Positions 1 to 6,964 are shown, numbered from the stretch's first letter. The stretch: 27,731 nt of DNA from an uncultured Bacilli bacterium (GCA_905236935.1 CAJOQL010000102.1:1-27731); one strand, 5' to 3'. Translations and numbers: made by a program. Notes: generated from the sequence alone by a model not told the origin.

Positions 1-186
1 CCGAAATTAACCTTTGTTTATTTAAAAGTCGAATAATTAGTTCAACCAGATTCTTTAATGGTGCCTTGAGCAGGCAGCTAATGAACACATTATCCTCATT
101 TCATTACTATCATAATTTTACTATTGTATTAATGATTATTAAAAACATTTATAACAAAAGATTGATAATTATTTAACTAATTTATT
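1..186. other. Leader region without a recognisable gene
   Basis: No convincing ORF is present on either strand. The one distinctive element is a GC-richer patch at about 60-80 with a 5-bp hairpin (TGCCT at 62-66, AGGCA at 72-76, loop TGAGC). It could be the tail of an RNA or gene that begins outside the window. No T-run follows the hairpin, so a terminator is not supported. Confidence 0.4.
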
Positions 187-552
187 ATGAATAATGAAGT
201 ATTAAGTAAAATAAATAGATTAAAATTAGAAGATTTAATATGGATTATTTTTATTATTTTAAGTGTTGCTAATATTTATGGAGATAAACTAGAAAAGGAT
301 TACTTAAGAACTAATAATAAAAAGTTAGATGAAAAGGCAAATTTAGTTTTTGAAATTATTTTAATTGTAACATTTTTTATTTATATCTATTTTTGGCAAA
401 GAAATTATAATGATTATAAAAAGGCTTCTATAGAAAATAAGAAACTTTTTATGGTTAAACTTTTAGGTAGTAGTTTTTTAATTGCCGGAATTATTTGCTT
501 ATTATATTTTCAATCTAAAAATAGTGGTTTTATTGGAACTCCTGCGATATAA
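187..552 (+). CDS. Small hypothetical membrane protein
   Basis: I do not recognise this 121-residue protein. Three hydrophobic stretches are visible: roughly residues 17-32 (WIIFIILSVANIYG), 54-68 (FEIILIVTFFIYIYF) and 92-107 (LLGSSFLIAGIICLLYF), separated by Lys/Asn-rich segments. It is therefore probably a small integral membrane protein. No clear Shine-Dalgarno sequence precedes the ATG. The stop codon overlaps the start of the next gene (TAATG), which suggests co-transcription and translational coupling with the putative metalloprotease. The pair may act together, but this rests on arrangement alone. Confidence 0.6.
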   Translation: MNNEVLSKINRLKLEDLIWIIFIILSVANIYGDKLEKDYLRTNNKKLDEKANLVFEIILIVTFFIYIYFWQRNYNDYKKASIENKKLFMVKLLGSSFLIAGIICLLYFQSKNSGFIGTPAI

Positions 553-1247
553 TGAGAAAAGAAAAGAGTAGAATTATGAAAAAGACTTATTATTTATTTC
601 AAATGAAAACTGAACTTTTAAATATACTTTCTTTAGTTTTAATAATTATTATGTTTATCGTTTTATATTTAATATATGGAAGCAGAATTATTAATGTTTT
701 TAATGAAGGATTTGCTATGACTTTTATTTTAATGATGCCATATTTTGCACTTCATGAAGTATTTCATAGCACTGCATATGTAATTCATGGGGCAAATTTT
801 AAAAATATTACTTATGGAGCACACTTAGAAAAAGGGGTTTTATGCTGTTTATGTAAACAAAATATTACTAAGAAAAATATATTAATATCTTTATTATATC
901 CATTTTTATTTTTAGGAATAATTACTTTAATAATAGGAATAGTATTTAAAATCTATCCTTTAGTTTTATTATCTTTAATGAATATATCTGGTTGTACAGG
1001 AGATTTTATAATGTTTTATAATTTAGTAAAAATACCAGATTTTGAATTTAGTGAGTTTGATAATCCGATTGCTTTTGCTCTTTTAAGTGATAAAGATTTA
1101 AGTAAATTAAAATTGCCAGGATTGTTATATTTAGATAAAACAGATAAATTAGAGCGTACTATAAATAAAAAAATTGATATAAGTAAATCTAGTATTATAT
1201 ATTTACTTATATTTATTGCTATTGGAATTATTAATTTATTTCTTTGA
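552..1247 (+). CDS. DUF3267-type putative membrane zinc metallopeptidase
   Basis: This is a 231-residue multi-spanning membrane protein. An HExxH zinc-binding motif (H68-E-V-F-H72) sits in or beside a membrane segment, and a second conserved patch, SGCTGDFIMFYNL, lies near residues 148-160. The combination of HExxH followed by a Gly-Asp motif inside a hydrophobic protein is typical of DUF3267 proteins, which are thought to be site-2-protease-like zincins. No substrate can be named. The start at 552 overlaps the previous stop by one base. A second ATG at 576 (MKKTYYLF) is also possible, and neither has a strong ribosome binding site. Family assignment is fairly confident; catalytic activity is inferred from the intact HExxH. 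Confidence 0.7.
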   Translation: MRKEKSRIMKKTYYLFQMKTELLNILSLVLIIIMFIVLYLIYGSRIINVFNEGFAMTFILMMPYFALHEVFHSTAYVIHGANFKNITYGAHLEKGVLCCLCKQNITKKNILISLLYPFLFLGIITLIIGIVFKIYPLVLLSLMNISGCTGDFIMFYNLVKIPDFEFSEFDNPIAFALLSDKDLSKLKLPGLLYLDKTDKLERTINKKIDISKSSIIYLLIFIAIGIINLFL

Positions 1248-1265
1248 GATATGAAGGATATTTAA

Positions 1266-1343
1266 ATGGATGCAAATAATTTAAAAAAAGAGTTAATTGA
1301 GCAAGAGTTTTTTTATAAGTGTAATAATAGTTGGTATGTGTAA
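1266..1343 (+). CDS. Very short ORF, possible gene remnant
   Basis: This ORF encodes 25 residues, beginning MDANNLKKELIEQEFFYKCN and ending NSWYV. It follows a plausible AAGGA ribosome binding site about 9 bases upstream of the ATG. The composition looks protein-like (a charged amphipathic start, then aromatic residues), so it may be the N-terminal stub of a decayed gene rather than a functional peptide. It lies between the metallopeptidase and the damaged rhuM gene, in a region that has lost sequence. No homologue is recognised. Confidence 0.25.
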   Translation: MDANNLKKELIEQEFFYKCNNSWYV

Positions 1344-1382
1344 AGTGTATATTTTTTATAAATATTTGAAGGGAGTGAGGTT

Positions 1383-1806
1383 ATGAGCAAAATTGCTAAT
1401 TTAAATAATTTAGTTTTATATCAAAATGAAACTGGAAATAAAATGATAGAAGTGTTTTATGATAGTGAAGATTTTTGGTTAACACAGAAGACTATGGCTG
1501 AATTGTTTTCAGTTAAAGTTAATACTATAAACTACCATTTGAAAGAGATATTTAATAGTGGCGAACTAGAAGAAAATTCAACTATTCGAAAAATTCGAAT
1601 AGTTCAAAATGAAGGTAATAGGAAAGTTGGTCGCGAGGTAGAGTTTTATAGTTTAGATGCCATAATTGCAGTCGGATATAGAGTTAATAGCAGATGCTTT
1701 GGCATTATCTGAATACGAAAAATATAGAATAAAGCAAGATCAAAATTATTTATCTGATTTTGATGAATTAATTGAATTTGCCAAAAATAAAGAAACAAAT
1801 AATTAA
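1383..1806 (+). pseudogene. rhuM: RhuM-family protein gene with internal deletion
   Basis: The first part (1383-1712) encodes the N-terminus of a RhuM-like protein (the virulence RhuM family of accessory regions, with a winged-helix-like start). Features are FYDSEDFWLTQKTMAELFSV, then a helix-turn-helix region (VNTINYHLKEIF) and the family phrase LDAIIAVGYRVNS near the end. Directly after that phrase the reading frame runs into a stop. In another frame, 1686-1806 encodes ALALSEYEKYRIKQDQNYLS followed by DFDELIEF and a stop. This resembles the extreme C-terminus of full-length RhuM proteins, which are about 300 residues or more. The simplest reading is an internal deletion of roughly 200 codons that fused the ends out of frame. 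A good ribosome binding site (GGGAGTGAGG) remains. The truncated 109-residue product could still fold as a DNA-binding domain. Confidence 0.75.
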
Positions 1807-1893
1807 ATGCTAGATTTTTTTAAAAATAATGAATTATCAAAAATTATTTTAGGAACTGGAAGGTTTAATTTAATGTTAAGAAAGGTGATGTTT

Positions 1894-2148
1894 ATGAATA
1901 AAAGTGAATTTATTAAAAAGTTAGGAAAATTAACTAATTTAGAGGAAGAAAAATGTATTAAAATTAATGAAATATTAGAAAGCCATATGATTATTGGTAA
2001 AAAAGGTAAAGAGCAAATTATTTGTGATTTAATGGAAAAGTTAAAATTCGATAAAGAAAAAGCTAATAATATTTATAATATTTGTATGGAAATTATTGGA
2101 AAGGGATTAAAAGAGAAGATTATTCATCCTTTTAAGGATTTAGATTAA
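1894..2148 (+). CDS. Small conserved-looking helical hypothetical protein
   Basis: The likely product is 84 residues, starting MNKSEFIKKLGKLTNLEEEK. The ORF is open from 1807, directly after the rhuM remnant, but the ATG at 1894 is preferred because AAAGGTGATG lies just upstream and the first 29 codons look unlike the rest. The protein is predicted to be all-helical, soluble and charged, with a pattern of two similar halves (LTNLEEEKCIKINEI and LKFDKEKANNIYNICMEI) ending in a HPFK motif. I recall similar short hypothetical proteins from Clostridia, but no function is known to me. Its stop overlaps the next start (TAATG), so the two genes are probably co-translated. Confidence 0.6.
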   Translation: MNKSEFIKKLGKLTNLEEEKCIKINEILESHMIIGKKGKEQIICDLMEKLKFDKEKANNIYNICMEIIGKGLKEKIIHPFKDLD

Positions 2149-2540
2149 TGAATGAGGTATATAATTTTATAAAAAATGCTGATAATTATTTTTTGGCTAC
2201 AGTTGATGGTAATAAACCTAAAGTTAGGCCATTTGGTTCAATTAATATATTTGAAGGTAAACTTTATATAGAAACTTCTAAATTAAAAGATGTATCTAAG
2301 CAAATAGAATCTAATCCTTATGTAGAATTATGTGCTTTATATGAAGGAAAGTGGCTTAGATTAGCGGGAAAATTAAATAGAGATGAGAGAATAGAAGCTA
2401 AAATAAGTATGTTTGATAATAATCCAATTTTAAAAGAGTTTTATAAAGTAGATGATGATAAAACGGAAGTTTTATATTTTACAGAGGTAAGTGCATATAT
2501 TTATTCTTTTACGGAAGAGGCTAAAAAAATAAATTTTTAA
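2148..2540 (+). CDS. Pyridoxamine 5'-phosphate oxidase family (FMN-binding split barrel) protein
   Basis: This 130-residue protein has the hallmarks of small split-barrel flavoproteins: an N-terminal helix followed by ADNYFLATVDGNKPKVRPFG, then the strand ...GKLYIETSKLKDVSKQI and a central VELCALYEGKWLRLAGKL. Such single-domain members bind FMN or a related flavin and are usually annotated by fold only. The substrate cannot be told from the sequence, and true PdxH activity is unlikely given the short length. It is the last gene before a terminator at 2539-2568 and starts within the stop of the preceding small gene. Confidence 0.8.
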   Translation: MNEVYNFIKNADNYFLATVDGNKPKVRPFGSINIFEGKLYIETSKLKDVSKQIESNPYVELCALYEGKWLRLAGKLNRDERIEAKISMFDNNPILKEFYKVDDDKTEVLYFTEVSAYIYSFTEEAKKINF

Positions 2541-2568
2541 AGGAATTATATTTGAATTTCTTTTTTTA
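2539..2568 (+). terminator. Rho-independent terminator after the split-barrel gene
   Basis: AAAGGAATT (2539-2547) pairs with AATTTCTTT (2555-2563), with one G-U pair and a 7-base loop, and runs into a T-tract to 2567. It overlaps the -35 region of the following promoter. Confidence 0.6.
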
Positions 2569-2579
2569 ATTGTTATAAT
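2552..2579 (+). promoter_or_regulatory. Sigma-A-type promoter with extended -10
   Basis: TTGAAT (2552-2557), a 16-bp spacer and TATAAT (2574-2579), with TGT directly before the -10 (extended -10). The expected start near 2586 leaves only a short leader carrying GGAGG before the ATG at 2597. Confidence 0.65.
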
Positions 2580-2596
2580 GAAATAGGAGGTAGAGA

Positions 2597-3229
2597 ATGA
2601 AAAAGTATTTATTAGGCATTTTAGTTTTATTGTTGTGCCCATTAATGGTTTTTGCTAAGGATAAAGAATTAGTAAAAGTATATGTTTATGAGGCTGGTGG
2701 ATGTCCTTTTTGTGAAAGAGAAATAGAATATTTAAAGGGACTAGATTCATACAATAAAAAGTTTAAAATTGTACAAAAAGAGCTTTATGTTGATCATATA
2801 GAATGGAAACAAGGTAAAGATTATAATACAGGAGTTAAGGTTGCTAATGGTTTTCAAAATGCTGGATTTAAAGGTGCTAGTTATACTGGAACACCATTTG
2901 TAGTTATTAGTGACTTATATGCTGCTACTGGTTATAGTACTTCACTTGAGTCTTATATTAATGATGCATATGAACAAGGTGATAAAGACATTGTTAAATG
3001 TGTAGAAGCTGGTAAAGATAACTGTTTTAAAGATGTTAAGGCTCCAGCAAATGTTGGCAATGATGATAATAATATTCCAAATAATGATACTGCTAATCCT
3101 AGTAATTCAAATAGTAATAAAAGTGGTGATGTTATTTGGGTAGTTATTATATGCACTATTGTAAATATTTCGGTATATATTATTAAATCAAATAAAGATA
3201 AATACGAAATTTTAAGCAAGATTAAATAG
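2597..3229 (+). CDS. Membrane-anchored extracytoplasmic thioredoxin-like protein (CPFC)
   Basis: The 210-residue protein starts with a signal peptide (MKKYLLGILVLLLCPLMVFA, residues 1-20). A thioredoxin-like domain follows, with a CPFC redox motif at C36-C39 after the strand VKVYVYEAG and a cis-Pro-like TGTPFVVI around residue 105. Next comes an Asn/Asp/Ser-rich linker (about 148-175), then a C-terminal membrane segment (about 177-196) with a short basic tail. It would sit outside the membrane, tethered at its C-terminus, and act on thiols or disulfides of exported proteins. It could serve the Cys-rich surface protein encoded at 21553-26811, but that link is inference. GGAGG gives a strong ribosome binding site. 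The gene has its own promoter and terminator, so it is monocistronic. Confidence 0.75.
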   Translation: MKKYLLGILVLLLCPLMVFAKDKELVKVYVYEAGGCPFCEREIEYLKGLDSYNKKFKIVQKELYVDHIEWKQGKDYNTGVKVANGFQNAGFKGASYTGTPFVVISDLYAATGYSTSLESYINDAYEQGDKDIVKCVEAGKDNCFKDVKAPANVGNDDNNIPNNDTANPSNSNSNKSGDVIWVVIICTIVNISVYIIKSNKDKYEILSKIK

Positions 3230-3238
3230 TATTTAATG

Positions 3239-3262
3239 AGAAGAGTAATCTTCTTTTTTTCT
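3239..3262 (+). terminator. Rho-independent terminator
   Basis: AGAAGA (3239-3244), loop GTAA, TCTTCT (3249-3254), followed by a T-tract. It directly abuts the TTGACA box of the redox operon promoter. Confidence 0.75.
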
Positions 3263-3290
3263 TGACATGATAAATTAAATTGTATACAAT
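3262..3290 (+). promoter_or_regulatory. Strong promoter of the redox operon with overlapping palindromic operator
   Basis: TTGACA (3262-3267), a 17-bp spacer and TACAAT (3285-3290). The -10 box is the right half of a perfect 12-bp palindrome, ATTGTATACAAT (3279-3290). Bacillus OhrR operators are built from AATTGTA/TACAATT half-sites, and both half-sites occur here back to back. As the last gene of this operon encodes an OhrR-like repressor, autoregulation at this site is likely (inference). Confidence 0.75.
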
Positions 3291-3314
3291 CTAATTATAG
3301 AGAGGAAAATTATT

Positions 3315-3857
3315 ATGATTTATGATTGTGTAGTTAAAAAGAGAAATGGGGAAGATTTTAGTTTAAGTGAATATAAAGGAAAAGTAATGCTTATTGTAAA
3401 TACAGCAACTGGGTGTGGATTTACACCTCAATATGAAGGCCTAGAAAATTTATATAAAAAGTATCATGGAAAAGGTTTAGAAATATTGGATTTTCCATGT
3501 GATCAATTTGGCCATCAAGCACCTGGGTCTGATGATGAAATTCATGAATTTTGCATGGCTAAATATCAAACTACATTTGATCAATTTAAAAAAATCGATG
3601 TTAATGGTGAAAATGCGGATGAGGTATTTAAATATTTAAAAGATAATTCGCCTGAGGAAATTCTTGTTGGCTTAAAAAATAAAATGGCGATGAAAGCAAT
3701 TGAAAAAATTAGTACTACATGTAAGAACAAAAATGATATAAAGTGGAATTTTACTAAATTTTTAGTTGATAGGTGTGGCAATGTAGTAAAAAGATATGCT
3801 CCAACTGAAAAACCTATGGATATGGAAAAAGATATTATTGAATTATTAGGAGATTAA
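3315..3857 (+). CDS. gpx: Thioredoxin-dependent 2-Cys glutathione peroxidase-like peroxidase
   Basis: This 180-residue protein has the GPx signatures in order: NTATGCGFTPQYEGLE with the peroxidatic Cys at C34 (Cys, not selenocysteine), DFPCDQFG with catalytic Gln64, and KWNFTKFLVD with the catalytic Trp/Asn. A further Cys, C80 (EIHEFCMAKY), sits where the resolving Cys of thioredoxin-dependent GPx enzymes lies. The C34-C80 spacing of 46 matches yeast Gpx3 C36-C82. The enzyme should therefore reduce hydrogen peroxide or organic hydroperoxides using thioredoxin rather than glutathione. The thioredoxin reductase and thioredoxin genes directly downstream supply that chain. An insertion of about 20 residues near 115-135 makes it longer than the usual 160. 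It is first in a four-gene operon, with ribosome binding site GAGAGG. Confidence 0.92.
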   Translation: MIYDCVVKKRNGEDFSLSEYKGKVMLIVNTATGCGFTPQYEGLENLYKKYHGKGLEILDFPCDQFGHQAPGSDDEIHEFCMAKYQTTFDQFKKIDVNGENADEVFKYLKDNSPEEILVGLKNKMAMKAIEKISTTCKNKNDIKWNFTKFLVDRCGNVVKRYAPTEKPMDMEKDIIELLGD

Positions 3858-3860
3858 AAT

Positions 3861-4748
3861 ATGTACGATCTTATAATTGTAGGAGCTGGGCCTGCTGGAT
3901 TAACTGCCGCAATATATGCGCTAAGGGCAAATAAAAAAGTGTTAGTTTTGGAAGGCAAGACTTATGGTGGACAAATTGTAAATGCAGAAAAAATAGAAAA
4001 TTATCCAGGAATGCCTCATATTTCAGGATTTAATTTTGCAACTAGTTTGTATAATCAGGCTAAAGAGTTAGGTGCAGATATTAAGTTTGAAAAAGTTATA
4101 AAAATTACGAAAGATAAAAATGTTGAAACGAGTAAAGGAACATATAATTGTAAAGCAATTATTTTGGCAACTGGAGCAGAAAATCGTAAACTTGGTTTAG
4201 AAAATGAGGAAAAATTTATTGGTAAGGGTATTTCCTATTGTGCTACTTGTGATGGAAATTTTTATAAAAATAAAATTGTAGCAGTTAATGGGGGAGGAAA
4301 TACGGCTTTATCAGATGCTTTATATTTAGCAAATATTTCTAAAAAGGTTTATTTAATTCATCGAAGAGATACTTTTAAAGGTGAGGCTAAATTAGTTCTA
4401 GAATTAAAAGAAAAAGAAAATGTGGAATTTATTTTAAATTCAACTATTAAATCATTAAATGGTAATGATAAATTAGAAAGCCTTACTATTACTAATGATA
4501 AGGATGAAAAAGATATTTTAGTAGATGGGTTATTTGTAGCAATTGGTCAAATGCCTCAAAATGATATTTTTAGTGATGTTATTGAAATCACAAGTAATGG
4601 TTATATTATTTCAAATGATGGGGTTCATACTAATGTGCCAGGTATATATGTAGCTGGGGATGCTAGAGTTAAAGATTTAAGACAAATTGTAACAGCGACT
4701 AGTGATGGAGCGATTGCTGCTGATACTGCGGTAAAGGAGATGAAATAA
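3861..4748 (+). CDS. trxB: Thioredoxin reductase
   Basis: A 295-residue low-molecular-weight thioredoxin reductase. An FAD-binding GAGPAG motif lies at residues 8-13, the redox-active pair is C127-A-T-C130 followed by DG, and the NADPH domain has NGGGNTALSDAL and the HRRD signature near residue 168. The C-terminal FAD contact is GDARVKDLRQIVTA. It transfers electrons from NADPH to thioredoxin in the cytoplasm. The gene begins three bases after gpx and its stop overlaps the trxA start (TAATG), so the three are one operon. It is slightly shorter than typical TrxB (about 310) but no essential motif is missing. Confidence 0.95.
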   Translation: MYDLIIVGAGPAGLTAAIYALRANKKVLVLEGKTYGGQIVNAEKIENYPGMPHISGFNFATSLYNQAKELGADIKFEKVIKITKDKNVETSKGTYNCKAIILATGAENRKLGLENEEKFIGKGISYCATCDGNFYKNKIVAVNGGGNTALSDALYLANISKKVYLIHRRDTFKGEAKLVLELKEKENVEFILNSTIKSLNGNDKLESLTITNDKDEKDILVDGLFVAIGQMPQNDIFSDVIEITSNGYIISNDGVHTNVPGIYVAGDARVKDLRQIVTATSDGAIAADTAVKEMK

Positions 4749-5059
4749 TGGTTAATGTTTTAACTGATGAGAACTTTAAAAAAATAGTAGAAGAATCCAA
4801 AGGGAAGATGTTAGTAGACTGCTTTGCTACTTGGTGTGGCCCTTGTAAGATGCTTTCACCTATTTTAGATGAACTTGCAAAGGAAAATAAAGATATTAAA
4901 TTTTATAAATTGGATGTTGATGAAAATCCTATTACTAGTGAGGAATATCAAATTATGACAATTCCAACTATTTTAATTTTTAATGACGGAAAACTTATAA
5001 GTCAAACAAGTGGGTTTATGACTAAAGATATGGTTTTAGAACTTATAAATGGAAGATAA
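4748..5059 (+). CDS. trxA: Thioredoxin
   Basis: A 103-residue standard thioredoxin with the active site W-C30-G-P-C33-K and the cis-Pro segment TIPTILIF. An extra Cys at position 25 (VDCFATWC) lies close to the active site. It receives electrons from the TrxB encoded upstream and can pass them to the GPx-like peroxidase. It is translationally coupled at both ends: it overlaps trxB by one base and the MarR gene by 11 bases. Confidence 0.95.
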   Translation: MVNVLTDENFKKIVEESKGKMLVDCFATWCGPCKMLSPILDELAKENKDIKFYKLDVDENPITSEEYQIMTIPTILIFNDGKLISQTSGFMTKDMVLELINGR

Positions 5060-5474
5060 TTTAAAACTAGATAATCAGCTCTGTTTTCCATTATATGTTT
5101 GTTCAAAAGAAATAATTAGAAAGTATAAACCATATTTAGAAAAATTAAATTTAACTTATACTCAATTTATCACAATGATGGTTTTGTGGGAAGAAAATGA
5201 GATTAATGTTAAAAGATTAGGAGAAAGACTATTTTTAGATTCTGGAACGCTTACGCCACTACTTAAGAAGTTAGAAAATAAAGGATATCTTGAAAGAATA
5301 AAAAATAATAAGGATGAACGTAATTTAAATATTAAAATTACTCTAAAGGGAAAAGAACTAAAAAAACTTGCTAAAGATATTCCTTTTAATGTGGGAAAGT
5401 GTTTAAATTTAAGTGAGCAAGAGGCTTTAGATTTATATAAAACCTTATATAAAATAATAAAAAATATTAATTAA
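5049..5474 (+). CDS. OhrR-like MarR-family peroxide-sensing repressor
   Basis: This 141-residue winged-helix MarR protein closely follows Bacillus OhrR: NQLCF near the N-terminus, YTQFITMMVLWE, then LFLDSGTLTPLLKKLE as recognition region and the wing KDERN. The sensing Cys is C12. The three tyrosines that hydrogen-bond it in B. subtilis OhrR (Y19, Y29, Y40) are present as Y16, Y26 and Y37. A second Cys, C118, lies 106 residues from C12, close to the 105-residue spacing of the C22-C127 pair in the 2-Cys Xanthomonas OhrR, so a 2-Cys mechanism is plausible. It overlaps trxA by 11 bases and presumably represses its own operon from the palindrome at 3279-3290. That target is inferred, not shown. 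Confidence 0.88.
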   Translation: MEDNLKLDNQLCFPLYVCSKEIIRKYKPYLEKLNLTYTQFITMMVLWEENEINVKRLGERLFLDSGTLTPLLKKLENKGYLERIKNNKDERNLNIKITLKGKELKKLAKDIPFNVGKCLNLSEQEALDLYKTLYKIIKNIN

Positions 5475-5486
5475 TTACTTTACATT

Positions 5487-5512
5487 AAATGTGTCAAATG
5501 ACACATTTTTTT
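5487..5512 (+). terminator. Strong terminator of the redox operon
   Basis: A perfect 9-bp stem, AAATGTGTC (5487-5495) and GACACATTT (5500-5508), with loop AAAT and a T-tract to 5512. Confidence 0.9.
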
Positions 5513-5533
5513 ATATTTCAATTTTCTTTAATG

Positions 5534-5562
5534 TTGAACTTTTATTTTTATTATTGTAAGAT
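5534..5562 (+). promoter_or_regulatory. mraZ promoter
   Basis: TTGAAC (5534-5539), a 17-bp spacer and TAAGAT (5557-5562). Transcription would start near 5569, inside the array of MraZ-box-like repeats. Confidence 0.7.
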
Positions 5563-5564
5563 AA

Positions 5565-5597
5565 TGGTAGACAGTGGCACGATGTGGAAGAAAGTGG
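5565..5597 (+). promoter_or_regulatory. MraZ-type operator: four TGG boxes at 10-bp intervals
   Basis: TGG occurs at 5565, 5575, 5585 and 5595, exactly 10 bp apart, and the last three are GTGG. They lie between the -10 and the mraZ start. MraZ proteins (known from E. coli and mycoplasmas) bind direct TGG-containing repeats with about 10-bp spacing in front of their own gene. The match in motif, period and place supports autoregulation. Confidence 0.75.
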
Positions 5598-5608
5598 GGA
5601 ATTAAAAA

Positions 5609-6049
5609 ATGTTAATGGGAGAGTTTCATCATAATATTGATGAAAAGGGTAGACTAATTATTCCTTCAAAATTTAGATATGAATTAGGGGAAAAATTTGT
5701 TATAACTCGTGGACTTGAAAAGTGTTTATTTGTCTATTCTCTAATTGAATGGGAAAAGATAATAAATCGTTTAAAGTTATTACCATTTACAAATAAAGAT
5801 GCCCGTAATTTCACTAGATTCTTCTTATCAGGCGCTGCAGAATGTGAGTTTGACCGTCAAGGTCGAATAAACATTACCTCCCCACTCGTTCATTACGCCG
5901 ATTTAACAAAGGAATGCGTTATTATCGGCGCTAATGATCGATTAGAAATATGGAGTGAGGAAAATTGGAATAGTTTCTTTAGTGATAATGAAGATAATCT
6001 AGCAGAGATTGCAGAGAATTTATTTAAGGATAATTATGAAACATTATAG
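5609..6049 (+). CDS. mraZ: Transcriptional regulator MraZ
   Basis: A 146-residue protein with two AbrB/SpoVT-like repeats. The first carries [20 protein letters not shown] and the second [15 protein letters not shown], each with the conserved D-x-(K/Q)-G-R core. It aligns end to end with Bacillus MraZ ([20 protein letters not shown]...). It forms rings on DNA and controls the division and cell-wall cluster it heads. The start at 5609 follows the GTGGGGA segment that also forms the last TGG box, so MraZ binding, RNA structure and ribosome access could interfere. The 3' end overlaps rsmH by 14 bases. Confidence 0.95.
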   Translation: MLMGEFHHNIDEKGRLIIPSKFRYELGEKFVITRGLEKCLFVYSLIEWEKIINRLKLLPFTNKDARNFTRFFLSGAAECEFDRQGRINITSPLVHYADLTKECVIIGANDRLEIWSEENWNSFFSDNEDNLAEIAENLFKDNYETL

Positions 6050-6959
6050 TGTATTAAAAGAAGAACTTATTAATGGATTAAATATTAATCCAGATGGAAT
6101 TTATGTTGATTGTACGTTAGGTTATGCAGGCGATGCTAAAGAAATATTAAGAGAGTTAAAAAGGGGCTTTCTTTTCGCCTTTGATAGGGATAATGATGCT
6201 ATAAAATATAGTTACTCTGAACTATCAAAAATAGGCGATAATTTTAAAATTATTCATTCTAATTTTGCAGATTTGAAAGAAAAACTAAATGAAGAGGGTA
6301 TTACTAAGGTAGATGGATTTATCTTTGATTTAGGATTATCTAGTCCACAGATTGATGAGGTAGGGCGAGGCTTTTCATTTCAAGAAGATGCCGAGTTAGA
6401 TATGAGGATGGATAAAGAAAGTAAATTAACTGCTAAGAGTGTTGTTAATAATTATTCCTATGAAGAACTTATGCAAATCTTTTATAAATATGGGGAAGAA
6501 GATTTTTCTAAGCCTATTGCCAAAAGAATAGTAGAGGAAAGATGTAAAAAAGAAATTAACACAACTCTAGAACTTGTCCATTTAATAAAAGAGGCAGTGC
6601 CAGTTAAGTATTATCTTAAAAATCATCCTGAAAGACAAATTTTTCAAGCAATTAGAATTGAAGTAAATGATGAATTAAAAGCAATTGAAAAGGCTTTAAA
6701 TGATGCAATTGATATGCTTAATGTAGGTGGGAGGATATGTGTTATATCTTTTCATTCATTAGAAGATAGAATTGCTAAAACGATATTTAAAGAAAAAAGT
6801 GAGATTAATCCATTAGTTAAAGGTTTACCCGTTATTCCAGATGAGTACCAACCTTTAATTAAATTAATAAATAAAAAGCCTATTTTACCAAGTGAAAAAG
6901 AACTTGAAGAAAATAGTAGAAGTAAAAGTGCAAAGCTAAGAATAATTGAAAGGGTTTGA
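6036..6959 (+). CDS. rsmH: 16S rRNA (cytosine-1402-N4)-methyltransferase
   Basis: RsmH uses S-adenosylmethionine to methylate C1402 of 16S rRNA in the decoding centre. The ATG at 6036 ([15 protein letters not shown]) is chosen because AAGGA lies just before it and the product then matches the family N-terminus. A longer open frame from 6009 exists but adds residues the family lacks. Key motifs are [15 protein letters not shown] (motif I; most relatives have GGAGH), [40 protein letters not shown] and FHSLEDRI. The length is about 307 residues, normal for the family. It ends in TGA, showing that TGA is a stop in this genome. It overlaps mraZ, and ftsL starts within 10 bases of its end. Confidence 0.95.
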   Translation: MKHYSVLKEELINGLNINPDGIYVDCTLGYAGDAKEILRELKRGFLFAFDRDNDAIKYSYSELSKIGDNFKIIHSNFADLKEKLNEEGITKVDGFIFDLGLSSPQIDEVGRGFSFQEDAELDMRMDKESKLTAKSVVNNYSYEELMQIFYKYGEEDFSKPIAKRIVEERCKKEINTTLELVHLIKEAVPVKYYLKNHPERQIFQAIRIEVNDELKAIEKALNDAIDMLNVGGRICVISFHSLEDRIAKTIFKEKSEINPLVKGLPVIPDEYQPLIKLINKKPILPSEKELEENSRSKSAKLRIIERV

Positions 6960-6964
6960 TACTT

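Noticed and set aside
1..2540. A toxin-antitoxin or defence island around rhuM
   Set aside because: rhuM is broken, and the neighbouring small genes show no toxin, antitoxin or nuclease motifs.
2597..2640. Lipoprotein signal on the CPFC protein (Cys14)
   Set aside because: The residues before Cys14 do not form a lipobox and a normal signal peptidase site follows at residue 20.
6957..6959. TGA read as tryptophan (mycoplasma code)
   Set aside because: TGA ends rsmH and cca at the expected lengths and Trp is encoded by TGG throughout.
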